Positions 1 to 12,200 of a DNA stretch of 64,000 nt are shown piece after piece (the stretch's first letter is position 1; the number at the start of each line of letters is the position of its first letter). The position numbers and the translations under genes are program-made. The notes under the pieces are model-generated. The model was not told the DNA's origin. It ran no database searches and was given only the letters and a program-made list of their open reading frames with translations. The stretch spans positions 139,070-203,069 of the forward strand of contig JAKMXF010000011.1 in the NCBI GenBank assembly GCA_024704765.1, written 5' to 3'. Origin of the DNA: Oopsacas minuta (taxonomy: Eukaryota > Porifera > Hexactinellida > Lyssacinosida > Leucopsacidae).

Positions 1-365
1 ATCCACATGTTGTAATACCCGCTATTGGGTGGGGCAATTATCTCATTAATGATAAATGAAGTATACAAGTAGAAGGATATTATTTTCTACTATGCGCATA
101 TCTTCTCAAAAAGCGATTGAAGTCGAATGAATTGGCATAAATTTTATTAATCAATAGCAAGAATCAATCAAGTAGAATTACCCAATTCTAAGAATTTTTC
201 TTAGAATTGCTTAATTCTAAGAATTATTCTAAGAATCCGTTAAGTATAGCCAAGTTAAGAATTCTTAACGAAACTAAGATATTTCATGAATTCTTAGAAT
301 TATTCTTAGAAATACACTTAGAATTAAGTTAAGAATAATTCTTAGAATTTTAGTTAATAAGGCCC
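1..365 (-). mobile_element. Harbinger-like non-autonomous repeat, partial, inverted copy
   Basis: This is the reverse complement of the first third of the 1,014-bp repeat seen complete at 24963-25976 and 53010-54023. It is built of runs of the word AATTCTAAGAATT and its complement, and ends GTTAATAAGGCCC at 365. The next three bases are CAG, matching the 3-bp CWG-type target expected for PIF/Harbinger elements. The rest of the copy lies beyond the window start. It interrupts the Tc1/mariner-type pseudogene that continues from 366. Family assignment rests on the GG-starting termini and the 3-bp target, so it is an inference. Confidence 0.75.
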
Positions 366-860
366 CAGATATTTAACAGCGTTTATTTTTACGCCCGGTG
401 GGATGAAAACCAGTGGGGTACGGCCTTTTGCGGACACCCCCGACCAAACCATCACTGACTGAGGATGCTGAACTCTTTGGACGCATCGATACTCTTGTGG
501 TATGGAAGATGGAGAAGAGGACAATACTCGATCGTTTTAACGATTGTACGCCTGCGCGATCCTGAATAATTTCTCATCCGAGAATAAAATTTCATCAAGG
601 CAAAACTTGCGAGGCGGGCGAGTAAGGCCTTGCTCCTGGCTAGTCTCTTTTCTTTAATCTGTGCCGAAATAAAGTGAAGCTTCCTCTTTTTGTAAGGAAA
701 TAGGGCCATATCGCTCTTCACAATTGTTCGGACCGATTTTCTTGATATTCTGAGTTCTAGCGCCATTTTCGCATCGAACGTTGCGGATTTCGTTGACTCC
801 GACTACGGATAACCTTTCTCTTCTGGGTACAGATTACCATTGAATACTTTAAATATATAC
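366..860 (-). pseudogene. Tc1/mariner-type transposase pseudogene fragment
   Basis: Reading the minus strand gives a helix-turn-helix stretch (ELRISRKSVRTIVKSD), then KKRKLHFISAQIKEKRLARS. After a frame change comes the first catalytic block, LFSDEKLFRIAQAYNR, followed by an in-frame TAA and NDRVLSS. Further on, SVMVWSGVSAKGRTPLVF matches the conserved strand before the second Asp in Tc1/mariner enzymes. The C-terminal third is missing because the Harbinger-like repeat at 1-365 inserted here. At least two frameshifts and one nonsense codon make it non-functional. The exact mariner subfamily was not resolved. Confidence 0.7.
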
Positions 861-1686
861 ATTGTTACTTATCTTACATTATAACTGTGTCAACCTGGTT
901 CTTTAATAAGGAACTACACTACATCAAACATATGGGACAGAACCTATTTGTCACCCTGTAACTCCATATTTTTACTGATTTAGGCAAGAAGAATTTGTTC
1001 TGAGTTTGTTAATACTTTTCTGATTTATACATAAGCACTGAATCTATAGTTTCCCATTGTTTAATCCTCAAGTCAATTACATCATACTCCAATCAAAGAT
1101 TTTCATTTATGTTCCACCCTAAAGTACAATTCAAAGGAGTCAAAGACTGATGAGACTAATATTTAGTTGTCTTCTTGTGTACGTATACATAAGAAATTCA
1201 GCTGAAAATGGAAATTATCATTTATGCCACATAGGGTATCGCTAAGTCTTGGTATTTCGTATCAAAAGGAGCCTGATTTTGCATTTAAGAATCAAAATAT
1301 ATAGAAAAGAATCATAAAATGGAATGGGAGATTATACTTATTGAGCTATAAAATTTTTAATACATTGTTCAATTTGAGATACGTAGAGCATGTCCTATCA
1401 CGTAGATACAACAAGGACAAATTATATAAGGGGATTTTAAAGTTTAAATTCCGAGACAATAAGTGCCGAGTATAGGGCAGCTCGTCGCACAGCGACTTAG
1501 CAAGCGAAGAGTCATAGTATTAAAAAAGAACAAATTGGAAACTTAACTGCTAGTTCTATGGCCTTAGGGAGGCATTGACTAACGAATGAACAAACTTAAG
1601 GAAATTTAACGCAGGAATTCAATTATCAGTCATAAAAACTATAATACAAAACAGGAAACAAATTGTAGGATTACAATAGAACTAAC
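861..1686. other. Intron sequence without recognised features
   Basis: This is AT-rich sequence between the transposon debris and the donor site of the OGDH exon at 1687-1980. No protein similarity, structured repeat or terminal repeat was recognised. Confidence 0.5.
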
Positions 1687-1980
1687 GGGTTTTCTGAAAG
1701 GAATGGCAAGTTGTCTTCTCAAAATGTGGAAATAGTTTGCAGGCGTAGTACAGTTTGCTATTATCCAATTAATGTCCTGAAGTTGTCGAATTTCATATTC
1801 ATCAACAGAATAATCTGGGAGAAATTCGGGATCATCGTTACACATTTGTAAGAATCTTTCAGGTCTTGCACTAGAATGTTCAGGTCCCATTCCTTCATAC
1901 CCATGTGGAAGCAATAAAACAAGGCCAGTTTGACGGACCCACTTATCTTGACCTGATGATATAAACTGATCTATAATACA
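1687..1980 (-). CDS. OGDH: 2-oxoglutarate dehydrogenase E1, internal exon A (pyrimidine-binding domain)
   Basis: OGDH is the thiamine-diphosphate-dependent E1 subunit of the mitochondrial 2-oxoglutarate dehydrogenase complex of the citric acid cycle. This 98-codon exon starts [17 protein letters not shown] and contains [20 protein letters not shown], a hallmark of the family's pyrimidine-binding domain. It continues with [15 protein letters not shown] and ends [17 protein letters not shown]. The upstream acceptor is a pyrimidine-rich tract ending in AG (1981-1982 on the complement) and the donor is GTTAGT directly after the CCC codon at 1687. Both junctions are phase 0. It joins in frame to exon B (13483-13617), giving NTAQ|CIIDQF exactly as in animal OGDH. 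The DHTKD1 paralogue is less likely because the motif reads [11 protein letters not shown]. The downstream exons lie outside the window. Confidence 0.95.
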
Positions 1981-2125
1981 CTGAAAAGAAAAAACATAAA
2001 CACCTATACATAACGTGAATGGAGAAAGTATTCAACCACTACTAAATTTCCATATAAATAGTAATAATCTGTATATACCATGCAGGGCTGTAGCTAGGAG
2101 GGACTAAGAATGTTTCAATAAAATA

Positions 2126-4115
2126 CAGTAAAACTCCAATTAGGGAACACTTTTGGGATTGCTGAAAATGTTCCGAATATGAAGGTGTTCCTTAATAAGA
2201 AGTTAGCTTTTTAGGGGCCAATCATAAACAATATGAGGTGTAAAAATGTTTATTTGTAAATATATGGAAGATGTACTACTGTAAGTAATGAACATTGATC
2301 AAATAATCTAATTTAGTGTATTTATTAACCATTTTCTGTATAACACACGCCATTGATTAGTACTTATGTAGGTACACGTTTAGCGAATCTGTATTATTAA
2401 ATGTAATAAGTAGTGCAATTGATTAAACTTCGAAAAAGAATGTTAAAGATTTATGAAATAAGTAGCAACACCTTTCAAAAATATGTCCATAAAAACACTC
2501 TCAGTACTGATGATTGACCCTAGAAGACTAGGATTGCGACTCGCATATAACTTGAGCACCTCTATAGCACTGTTAACATCCTTGTCAGAAGACACTGAAG
2601 GTTCTGGTAAATCCTGAGAAGTCTCATCTAGTGATATCCTGATTATAGATACATGAGCCAACTTCAGCTTCCCAGTCAGTTGATTCAAAAGTAAGAACCT
2701 GGTTCCCACTGTCAATGTCCATATACTACTCGGTGTTACACGACTCTGCATCAGTAATTGTTTTAAAGTCTTTCAAAGTCTTTCAAAGAATGTTAAATTG
2801 TTCTGTTGAATCTGGTATCTCGAAAGACTCAAATCCCTCGAATAATTCGGACCCAGTAAGAGCGAAGCTATTCTGGATCGTTTCTTATGTCACTTCTTGT
2901 CAAGCTTGTGCGATCCATAGATAGCATCTAGGACATTAACGGATTTGATAAGTTCATCTCTAGTCTCAACAGGTCGACTTTGGCCACCGTCGCGTCCGGT
3001 ATCCGGTTTTCAATTTCTTGATGATACACTGGTCCATGGATTGCAGTTCTTATGTACAGTTTGTAGAGAAGAATTTGATCACAACATTGGAGAGTTTGAT
3101 CTGGAGATGGCTGAGAGCATTGCCCACGAACAGCAAGATGTTTCTCTACTTCTTTGCCATGCTGAGGTTTAAGTCTTTCAGACGCTCATCGAACATTGTT
3201 GTGTCCATCCAAGCTTTCTTGTTGTGTTTCTAAGTCCCAGCCAGTTCTGAGACATACTTGAATTTCTTGAAGCATTGGCACCCTTTGCTCTTCTCAATCA
3301 TCACGGAATGAGTTTCCCTTTTCCTGACATGTTGGAACAGAGGAGAATAATATGTCGATCCTTTTGTACTAGGCACATGGCTGGAGTCTATCTTCTGGAC
3401 GAGGGACTTTGTTGACAATGCCTTGTAAAGAGGACTGTTTCATTGCAGTTAAAGATGTCGTCACGGCTGTATTCGTCAATGAGAGAGTCAAGCCCTTGAT
3501 TTCATGTTCTGACGACTTATTAGTCAACATCTGCGCAATCACCACTCGAAACTTTGATGTTGGTATTATAGCGAACACGAAACTTTTAAATCGAGCAATT
3601 TGATGCCTGAAGCCCAGTCAGTTCGAATTCTGTCACAATATCCAGGGGTTTCTCTTGGAGAATATGACCTGACACTAAGATGTTCTTGGATCGGGGTATA
3701 ACGAACAACTCTCACGCTTTCTCTTTGAGATCTTCATTTTTAGATAATTTCCAATTTTTAGCTTTCGTTCAACCAAGCGGTTCACAATTTCAAGGGAACA
3801 CCAAACATAGCGACGACTGCTCGCAGATTACTTTTCAATCTACTTTCAAATCTCTAACTTCTGTGAAAGGTTAGATTCTTCCTGGATATTGTTGAACATA
3901 ATGTGATGAATCGTTTTGAGATAGACAGACCAAAGATTTGTCAAAATGTCATATTCATGCAAACAGTGGTATATGTATGCATACACACATTAGGAAATGG
4001 CTTCCATTTCATACAAACAATTGTCATTTCAATAAGCAGTAGTGTAAAGAACAACACAAACATCAATCACACTGATCCCCACATTAGTAGGAGTTCAATA
4101 TTGGAGGTTTTACTG
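2126..4115 (-). mobile_element. Tigger/pogo-type element, decayed
   Basis: The termini are inverted repeats, CAGTAAAACTCCAAT on the left and CAGTAAAACCTCCAAT on the complement of the right. They are flanked by TA at 2124-2125 and 4116-4117, the standard pogo/Tigger target duplication. Length is 1,990 bp. The interior carries a decayed transposase on the minus strand. The TIR mismatches and many stops indicate an old insertion. Confidence 0.85.
2443..3900 (-). pseudogene. Tigger transposase pseudogene
   Basis: Minus-strand translation near 3000-3170 gives ILLFVGNALSHLQIKLSNVV, then QSMDQCIIKKLKTGYRTR. These are degraded versions of the second and third catalytic blocks of Tigger DDD transposases (DNA.SH and QPMDQGII). 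The second Asp is already Gly. The final 102 codons (2443-2751) resemble the acidic Tigger C-terminal tail that ends near SVFMDIFLKG. Multiple frameshifts and stops separate the pieces, so no product is expected. Confidence 0.75.
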
Positions 4116-4329
4116 TACACTTAACTATAAGAATGTTTTTCCAGCAACCATTGAAATTATATTTTTTGTTTTATATAACCACAAATACATTCCTTCCAGT
4201 TGAATTACATTTTATAAGCGAATTGTTGAACCATTCCTGATGGCTATAGTCACTATAAATATATACACGCGGTGCCGCAGTCCCTTAACATGTAAAACAA
4301 ACTTGTTCAAGATCCCGTATATTTGTGCT

Positions 4330-4720
4330 ATAGCAATTTGGGGTGAAGAAGAGATTCGCGAATCATTCCAAAGAGAAGCATCCACATTGGTTTGATCTGA
4401 TTTTCTTGAAAGAAATAGATATTACATACGATTCATTGCTGAAATTGTTCAATTTTTAGCTGTCAGTGAACTACCTCTACTTGAACATTATGAAATTGAT
4501 CAAAATACGAGCATGGACTGTTGAGGAACATGATTGAATATACACTTAAAAAGGACCTGAAACTTCCTGACATTTCCATATAAATTCTTAAAATGCTAAT
4601 CACATTTCTGCAGATATTCAAAATGATGTGATAAATACTATGTCGGAAGAAGTTAGGAAAGAAATTATTATGGAAATTCTATCACTGAGTTACTAGACGT
4701 ATTTTTCGGCCGTGTACAAA
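4330..4720 (+). pseudogene. hAT transposase remnant (ZMYM1-like group)
   Basis: Scattered plus-strand peptides from different frames match the middle of ZMYM1-like hAT proteins. They are a HWFDL-type stretch, YIRFIAEIVQFLAVSELPL, and DIQNDVINTMSEEVRKEI. The last is a well-conserved block just before the first catalytic Asp region. No open frame exceeds about 50 codons. The fragment is short and undated, and TIRs were not found. Confidence 0.6.
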
Positions 4721-6559
4721 CTGACTGTATGGCCTTCAAGGAATGTGCTAGATATCATCATCCCAAATTTCGCCAAAATAAAATATACCATTAAATCTAA
4801 TATATTCTTAAATAGTATTACATTTATACTTCAAGATTCTATAAGTAAGCAATATTTTACAATATTCATCATGCTAGATATATGACATACAAGGAGCGCG
4901 TTAGTACGAAAACAGTTAATACAAAGTTCAGGCTAATACGAATCCCTGAAATACATACTTTGGATAAGAAGTACTATTTCGAAGTATCGCTGTGGACGTA
5001 TTAACTAGTTTCCACAGTGTATTATTACTTTATCAGAGGGTGGAGTCTGGCAGCACCTTTGGTACCCGGGGCGGAATCTGAAGTTGGCACACCATTTTCT
5101 GCATATTATGCAACGCTAGCCGCAACGCTGCCCTCTGGGTGGATTTTTCTGCTAGTTCATGCGAAATGCTTTTACAGCCCTTCGGCCCTCACTATTGTCT
5201 TTTAGAGTTTGCGAACACTAAGCGTCCACAATGTAATAGCACTCAGTGAACAATCAAAAATTCTTTACATTGCTATGCTCCTAGACTTTTTCATACAATA
5301 CGAAGGAAGGAATCAGATCGGCCAACGCTGACCAATCAGATTCCTGCGAAAATGCATTGAAGTATATGGGCGAGGTGTGAAAATTCACATATCTTGTCCA
5401 AAAATGGTTCGAGTCGGAAAATAACTCTTAATTGGAAATGTTGAGTAACTACTTAGTCGACACACAAAATTGGGTTCGAATCAGCCAAAGCATCTCTGAG
5501 AAATGCCCACACACACACACACATATACACTTTGTTTTATATAGAGAGCTAAGTTATTTAATACGTATTCAATGAAGACGTATTAGATAGAATACGTATC
5601 ATACGTAATATACGTTCAATCTACATTCTTTGGTCACGCAACTTCTATTAGGCTGATTTATGGGATAAATAATTAACACCTAAACAGTAGTTCTCGAATT
5701 GTTAATGAATAATCTCAGCATAGTTGACCAAATTATGTAGTATTTGATAATAAAGTGACTTGTACAAGTGTAACAATGTCAAAGTCTAATATTTCGTTGG
5801 TAACCTAGACGTATAATGCTTTCAAATAGATCATGTATAACGTATTATAAGTCATACGAATTATACAACTTAGATACAGAGATATTGCTAAGTATATTGT
5901 ACATATATGTGAGATGTTTATTTTCCGATATATGTATTGAATGTTGACTAAATTATCTAAGGTGAAAACACAGTGTACATACCACAAATTCTTAAGGATT
6001 TACAGCACCCCTCCAAAATCAATGAAATAGGAAAATAAAGAATAAGTCGCAAAATAACAAAGTAATTTTCAACAGTAAATAAGTTCAAATAATATAGGTG
6101 ATATATTTGGAATAAATTTAGCAGTGGTAATATTGGATAAATTTTATAATGCGTCTCGGTTTAGATAATGTAGGCATGATGAATTTATTTTGCTAGATAA
6201 ACGTATTATAGTTTAACGGGTATGTATAGGAACGCAGTAACTACATCCTGGATCTCAAAAATAGATAATATAATGTACTCCCCTTGGTACGCCAGTGCAT
6301 GTACTACATATTTGACACCCTAATTTGACCATGATTGTAACGATTATCGAGTTACAAGTGGATAATGAACTAATCAGAGTGCTAGAAAACAATATTGCAT
6401 AGTACTTGGCTTGATCGATATTTTCAGTATTATTCTGGTTTGCGTAAGAGCGAATAACTCAATAAAATGTCCATCCTTTGAGAAAGAGGTAAATATATTA
6501 TTGGGAACCATTTGGATTCTAATACAAATATAGCGAAGGTATAGTCAATTTAAATCATA
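4721..6559. other. Intron sequence; CA microsatellite and ACGTATT clusters only
   Basis: A short (CA)n tract lies at about 5508-5523. A cluster of ACGTATT and AATACGT words lies at about 5555-5625. A GC-richer stretch at about 5030-5200 has no recognisable coding content. Nothing else was identified. Confidence 0.4.
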
Positions 6560-7116
6560 CAATTTCTTTTCTGGCCTTTCTTGGAGCAAATGTGTCAATG
6601 AGCTCACCAAAATTTCACTTGCCCTGACAAATCATTTTCAATACTAAATTTTGCAGACCATTCAGTCTCTCTCGACTCATAATATTCCACAGAAAGTATT
6701 TGATCATTTTTAGTTTACTGAATGAACGTTCAGTGGATGCCATAGTAACAGGAAGTGTACCGAATATAATGAAAACAATGGACACACTCGGAAACAAGGA
6801 ATCAAATTTCGTATTTGAAATCAAGCCAAATAGATTTAAAGACCATGAGCTGTTGGACCAAAGTTTGCAGGGTGAAATCTTTTTAAATTAACCACTTCAT
6901 CCAGAAAATCGTCCTGGATAATATACAGTAATGCTAATAAGCTCATACTTGCAATGCGGATTTCTTGATCTCCCAATTTCATAAACGCCAAAGAAATTCT
7001 ACGGTTTCATTACATGTCATATAGTGTTTGGTTATAGTGACTGACTAACTAAATTATTCCCAAAGAATTACCATTAAGGACATCATCCATCTTTTCAGAA
7101 TCTCCTTGAAATGCAA
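6560..7116 (-). pseudogene. hAT transposase C-terminal remnant (ZMYM1-like)
   Basis: The minus-strand frame 6615-6824 reads FDSLFPSVSIVFIIFGTLPV, then TMASTERSFSKLKMIKYFL and RERLNGLQNLVLKM. This is the hAT dimerisation tail, with the family motif LPVT.A.ERSFSKLK.IK. The preceding sequence to 7116 is decayed but in the expected order. The Tigger element at 7119-9234 inserted next to it. Sequence on the far side of that element (9237-9850) was not convincingly hAT. Confidence 0.7.
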
Positions 7117-7118
7117 TA

Positions 7119-9234
7119 CAGTAAACATTGGATTTAACGACATCGGCTTTAACGACAAGTCGCTTATAACGACTCATTTTGCTTGCCCAGAATCTCGCAG
7201 CATTATTCTGCACACACTATACCTCGGGTATAACGACCTGTCAGATAACAACAAATTGAATTTAGCGACATATTTCTATGCCTGCTCCATGCAAATCCAA
7301 TTGGATATTACGACTTTTGGGCTGTCTATACTGTGGACTTAAGAAAAGTGTACTAGTGAATTATTGAGGTTTTAATAATTGATTTAATTATAAAACAATT
7401 AAAATCTCCTTTCGAATCAACAGCACCTGGCTTCTTACGAAAATGCTTATTAAAAGCTATTATACGTACAATGTAATGTTAAAATTTAATCGTCATGGAT
7501 TCGAGCGGACTTTGCAAAAGGAAGCGCTTTTCTTTTGCTGAAAAATACAAAATTTTGAGGCGCTTGATGCAGGAGCTAAGCGACCATTCTTGGAGCAGAA
7601 AAATGGCATTTCACATGGGACCCTACCCGGCTTCTTGAAAGATCGGGCTATGAATGAAACTTCCATCGCAAGTGCATCAAATCTTGATTCGAAGAGCACA
7701 AAGCTGTCTCGATACCCGGAGATAGACACTGCACTGCTTGAGTGGTTTCGTTGTTTGAAGAGCACAGCTCCCAGATGAGTCAGTCACCCGTCCCTTTCTT
7801 CTAGAAAAGTCGATATACATCGCGGAGAAACTGAAAGTACGAAATGTGCTTGGCTACCTTGAACCTGTGTTCCTTGATCTGAACTGGATAGATCGTTGGA
7901 AGAAGCGCCACAACATCACCAGCCGTCAAATCTCGAGTGAGAGCCAATCAGCAGATCACGCTGGTGCTGACAACTGGATATCAACGCAGCTGAAACTGAT
8001 CAGAGAAGAGTTTGAAGACAAGGATATTTTCAATGCTGATGAGACTGGGCTATTCTGGAAGATGACACCAGACAGAACTTTGTCTTTCCGAGGAGACTTG
8101 TGCAAAGGAGGCAAGCGCTCCAAGGAACGCCTCACTGTATTGGCAGCAGCTAGTGTGCTTGGGGAGAGGTTTCCGCTACTCGTTATTCGAAAGTGTAAGC
8201 GCCCCTACTGTTTCCGAGGCGTCCTGAATCTTCCAGTGGAGTATGATGCCAATCGAACCGCATGGATGACAAGTGAGATTTTTGAGAAATGGCTAAGGAA
8301 GTTGAATAATTCTATGAGATTTGACGACAGGAAAATCGCCATGATTCTTGACAACTTCTCAGGTCATCCGAACCTTAACTTGTCCCATATCAAGCTTTTC
8401 TTTCTCCCACCCAACACAACGTCTATGGCTCAGCCCATGGACGCAGGTATAATCAAGAACCTCAAGCACCACTACCGCGGGTTTCTTGTTAGGAAGCGTT
8501 TATTGGCAATTGATTCTGAAACGGGGTTCAAGCTTGACTTGCTCCAGGCCTTGGACTGGCTAAAAATGTCCTGGGATGATGTCACCCCCACAACCATCAA
8601 GCATTACTATCAGCATGTTGGGTTCAAGGATTTACCTGCCACTGAAGAAACCTCAGCACCTGACACATCAATTTGGAGCAGTGCTGAAGAAGCAGGGCTT
8701 GTTTCGGATGGCTTATCATTTGAGGACTTTGTTGTTCTGGATGATGGTGTTGCAATTGGACCTGGTGCAAATGGTCTCGAAATTGACGATATCCTTAATA
8801 GTCTGCACCCTCCAAGTGATAACGATGTTGATATCAAAAATGACGACAATGAATATCCCCTCAATATCCATGTTCCGTCATTCGACACTGTTGTCTCATG
8901 CCTTGACACCGTTATGAAGTTCTTGCGCACCCTCCCATGCTCAGAGAAACAGATTCAGTCTGTCAGCGAACTTCAAAACTTCTTGACTGAAAGTCAGCTG
9001 AGTCGACTGCAGCAGGCATCAATAACTAGCTTTTTCAAATCAAACTAATCATATTCATGACATTAGTATGACGATAATACAACAGCATAGTATACTACAT
9101 CGTAAACACGAATAAATTTGGGTGTCATCCGGTATATAATGCATAAATAAAGCTTCCTCGGATTTAGCGACAAATCGGATATAGCGACCTTTTTTGCCTG
9201 CCCAAACCAGTGTCGTTAAATCCAATGTTTACTG
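7119..9234 (+). mobile_element. Tigger-type DNA transposon, complete with TIRs
   Basis: Perfect 24-bp inverted repeats beginning CAGTAAACATTGGATTTA are flanked by TA at 7117-7118 and 9235-9236. Length is 2,116 bp. Inside the left end, words of the type TTTAACGAC, TATAACGAC or TTAGCGAC recur at least seven times over 220 bp, and two or more times at the right end. These look like subterminal transposase-binding repeats. It carries a Tigger transposase with two frameshifts. Confidence 0.93.
7496..9048 (+). pseudogene. Tigger/pogo transposase, broken near its N-terminus
   Basis: The DDE/DDD domain is intact. FNADETGLFW is at residues 62-71 of the long frame (7846-9048), ILDNFSGHP follows, and QPMDAGIIKNLK gives a DD29D spacing. 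The C-terminus ends in SITSFFKSN, a normal Tigger tail. The N-terminal half exists but is split. CKRKRFSFAEKYKIL (from the ATG at 7496) shifts near 7560 into ALDAGAKRPFLEQKNGISHG, and shifts again near 7768 into SVTRPFLLEKSIYIAEKL. These are the CENP-B-type DNA-binding helices and linker. Two small indels therefore separate this copy from a full-length protein. Confidence 0.9.
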
Positions 9235-9236
9235 TA

Positions 9237-12200
9237 CTCTTTCTCCAATGAAAGAAATCACATCTAAAATACTTTCACAAGTTCTCTCCATCTTAACTTT
9301 TAACCTCGGAAAGATTGAACTAACTGGTCATCAAAAATTCCAAAAATATTTCTAAGCTGGACATCTTGCTGCGCCATTTAGGATAACATGTCTTATGAGA
9401 AGTAGTAATTTCATGATCTGAGAAACACTTATAGAGCTTAGTCCGTTGATGTTTGTCAATATCCATCAAGTGTGCAAACAGGCGATAAAGAATGAGCAAT
9501 AATAGTCGCAGCAAAAATGCAGCAAGGAAAACAGTGAAGTAAAATGTTTATTGGGCTAAAAACGAACCAATTACGAACCTCAGTTATCCATTTGGTCCTT
9601 TTGACTGGAACATGTCAATTGGAAATGCTTGATCATGGTATTCAGGTGAAATCATTATTGTACTTTGAGGACAGTTGCCAGATTGGAAAGATCACTATCA
9701 ATGGACTGATGATCTTGTTCATTAAAGGTTTTGTAACAGAAATTTACTCAATATTAAGGTCTTAAAATCGTACCTCTTTCTAGTCCGATTCTTGAGAAGG
9801 CTCTATGTTCAAATTAGCCACTGTGTCGCTTAGGATAGTATGTTCGAAAAATTGCACCTCTAAAATTCTGTGCGAATGTTCTTAAGATAATACATCTCTC
9901 ACTCTTTTGCGATGCCACGTTATCCGGCCCTTGGTACATTGGTACCAGACTAATCCCCCTGTCGCGGGCACTCGTGCAGAGCTCTGATTTCTTCTTGACT
10001 CTATTCCCGTTGCCTTACAAAGGATGACTCCTGCTAACAATGCTGCTGAGAAGTTAATATTGCTATAATTAAGATCAATTATGAACATCAGCAAGGTAGA
10101 ACTCGGCTGATACGTGCGCGGAGAAACAAAAATAACAGGAAAGAAGTGCTAATGAATAACAATACAGGATCGTGAAGTAAACACAATGTCATGGCGTAGC
10201 TTAAGAAAAATGTTCCAGAGATATTTCACAAGGCCGACGAATATACAGGTTGGCTAAAATGTTTTAAGAGTTTAGTGCGAATAAATCTATTGATAGTTGC
10301 AGGACAATAAATTTTCAATCCCAAAAGATATACAATTTATATATAAACATCCTTAGATCACTTGATACTTAATTCTGGGATCAAGGACGCCCTAGTGATC
10401 CTCTATCAGTGATATAAAAATTTTGATAATATGGCTTCTGTACATAATTAACTATCAATAACACATTTATTCGAGTTAAAATGTACCAATTATATTTTAT
10501 CGATAAGAATAAATTGAAGTCAAATTTAATAGACTTGAAGTAATCCATGGATGGTCAAATACCGTGAATATCCCATAGTTTCGTAGGCTGTGAGGGTATG
10601 TGAAGTCGGATATTTAAAATAAATTGGCCATACTGATTGTTAATAAAGTTATAATTGCACATTTATCAACATATGCCATCCATTGTCTCAACTGTAACTG
10701 AATAACGAACCAAGTTGATTATAAGAACAGACGTATTGTAAAATGTATGTTTGGGGAGTTGTTAAATGCACAATTTCACTAACTGTGTGCAATATATTTG
10801 CAAGTATTCCATTCCTCCATGTCCTTTGATATTCAAGTACTCATAGAAAATGTGTAAATAATTTCTGTCCAAATTAGATGCTTATGTATATATACGTAAT
10901 CTAAATTACAGGTATTGTTCTTGGATTGTCTAATAAACTAAACTGTCTCTACTTTGATTGATAAAATAATATTTGCTTGCCACAAATATTTGCTTCCTAA
11001 GTTGAGGAATTCATGAACAAATCATGTCAAACTGCAGATAAAAACTCAATTTATATAAATGTCAATACTTAGGAATATCTGCAAATAAAAAAACTCAATT
11101 ATTATCTGTTTGTTGTCCACCATGTAACATAATGATATTGGAAGATGATCTGCCTATATTATGTAGGGACTCACATATCCTTCTGTGCACGATATAAGAA
11201 AAGAAAAATAAATTGGGGTAATCGAGTATGGCTGATTCGGAATATCACACTTTCGAATTGATCATATGCATGTGTAAATTTATTTGTTGGTTTATGAGAT
11301 AAAGTAAACAAATAGTTAAAATCTCAAAATTTATTTAGAGACAGCTCTCATCGACATATAGAGGTAATCAAGTATGCTGAATCCGAAATTTGCATATTCA
11401 AGTTTCTTATCTGTACATTAGTGTTGTTTTCATGAATAAAAAGCAAAACATTGTTGAACACCAGTGTTCACAAGCCGCGCAGTTCGAGTAAGCGAAGCGG
11501 CTCGCCTGCAAATATATGGGTGACACATTTTAAGAAAATGCAATTATAACTCGAAAATAATGGAAAAGATTGCAAAGTTGATATAGCCAATTATAGTATA
11601 CACCCGACTTCCATAAACATATAATAGATTTTGATATGATATCATTAGGGTTAATCAAGAAATCCGATTTTACCATAATAATAACGATTCTTAAGTAATA
11701 ATTGAATACTCATAAAAATTTGTCACCCATGGAATCTACAATAAATCAAGAACGATACAACTTATCTATAGCAAATTTTTGATATTTTGTATGAAAGTAT
11801 CTATAGATCATTGAATATATAAAATTTGAGATGAAATGTGCTATATTTAAGGTCATTTAAGGTTTCAAATAATAGCAAAATTTAACAAATAAATGCTTAA
11901 AAGACATACAATTTTGAAACTTTTCTTAAATACTTAGCATAACATGTTTGAATTCTTAATTTATCAAAGCTTACGAGGAAAAATCGGATGCATTAAAAAA
12001 ATCGTCTAAAGCAAATTCATACTGAATAATAAGTTATTATACCTCGGTATAATAGTACTTTCTAACATATTAATTAAAATTTAAGTTCAGCCCATACGAG
12101 TACCCCGGTCCCAAATTCAATAATCACCTCTGAGCCCTTATGAATAGTAGCAATGATGTATGCAAAAACTGTTACCTTGCTCTTCTATTATAAGCATTAC

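Noticed and set aside
5508-5523. CA microsatellite as a regulatory or recombination feature
   Set aside because: Short and ordinary; nothing nearby depends on it.
8576-8930. 113- and 106-codon ORFs overlapping the Tigger gene
   Set aside because: Other-frame readings of the 400-codon Tigger frame.
9890-10094. GC-richer patch with a 70-codon minus-strand ORF
   Set aside because: No family resemblance and no tRNA or SINE-like promoter boxes; probably old repeat or chance ORF.
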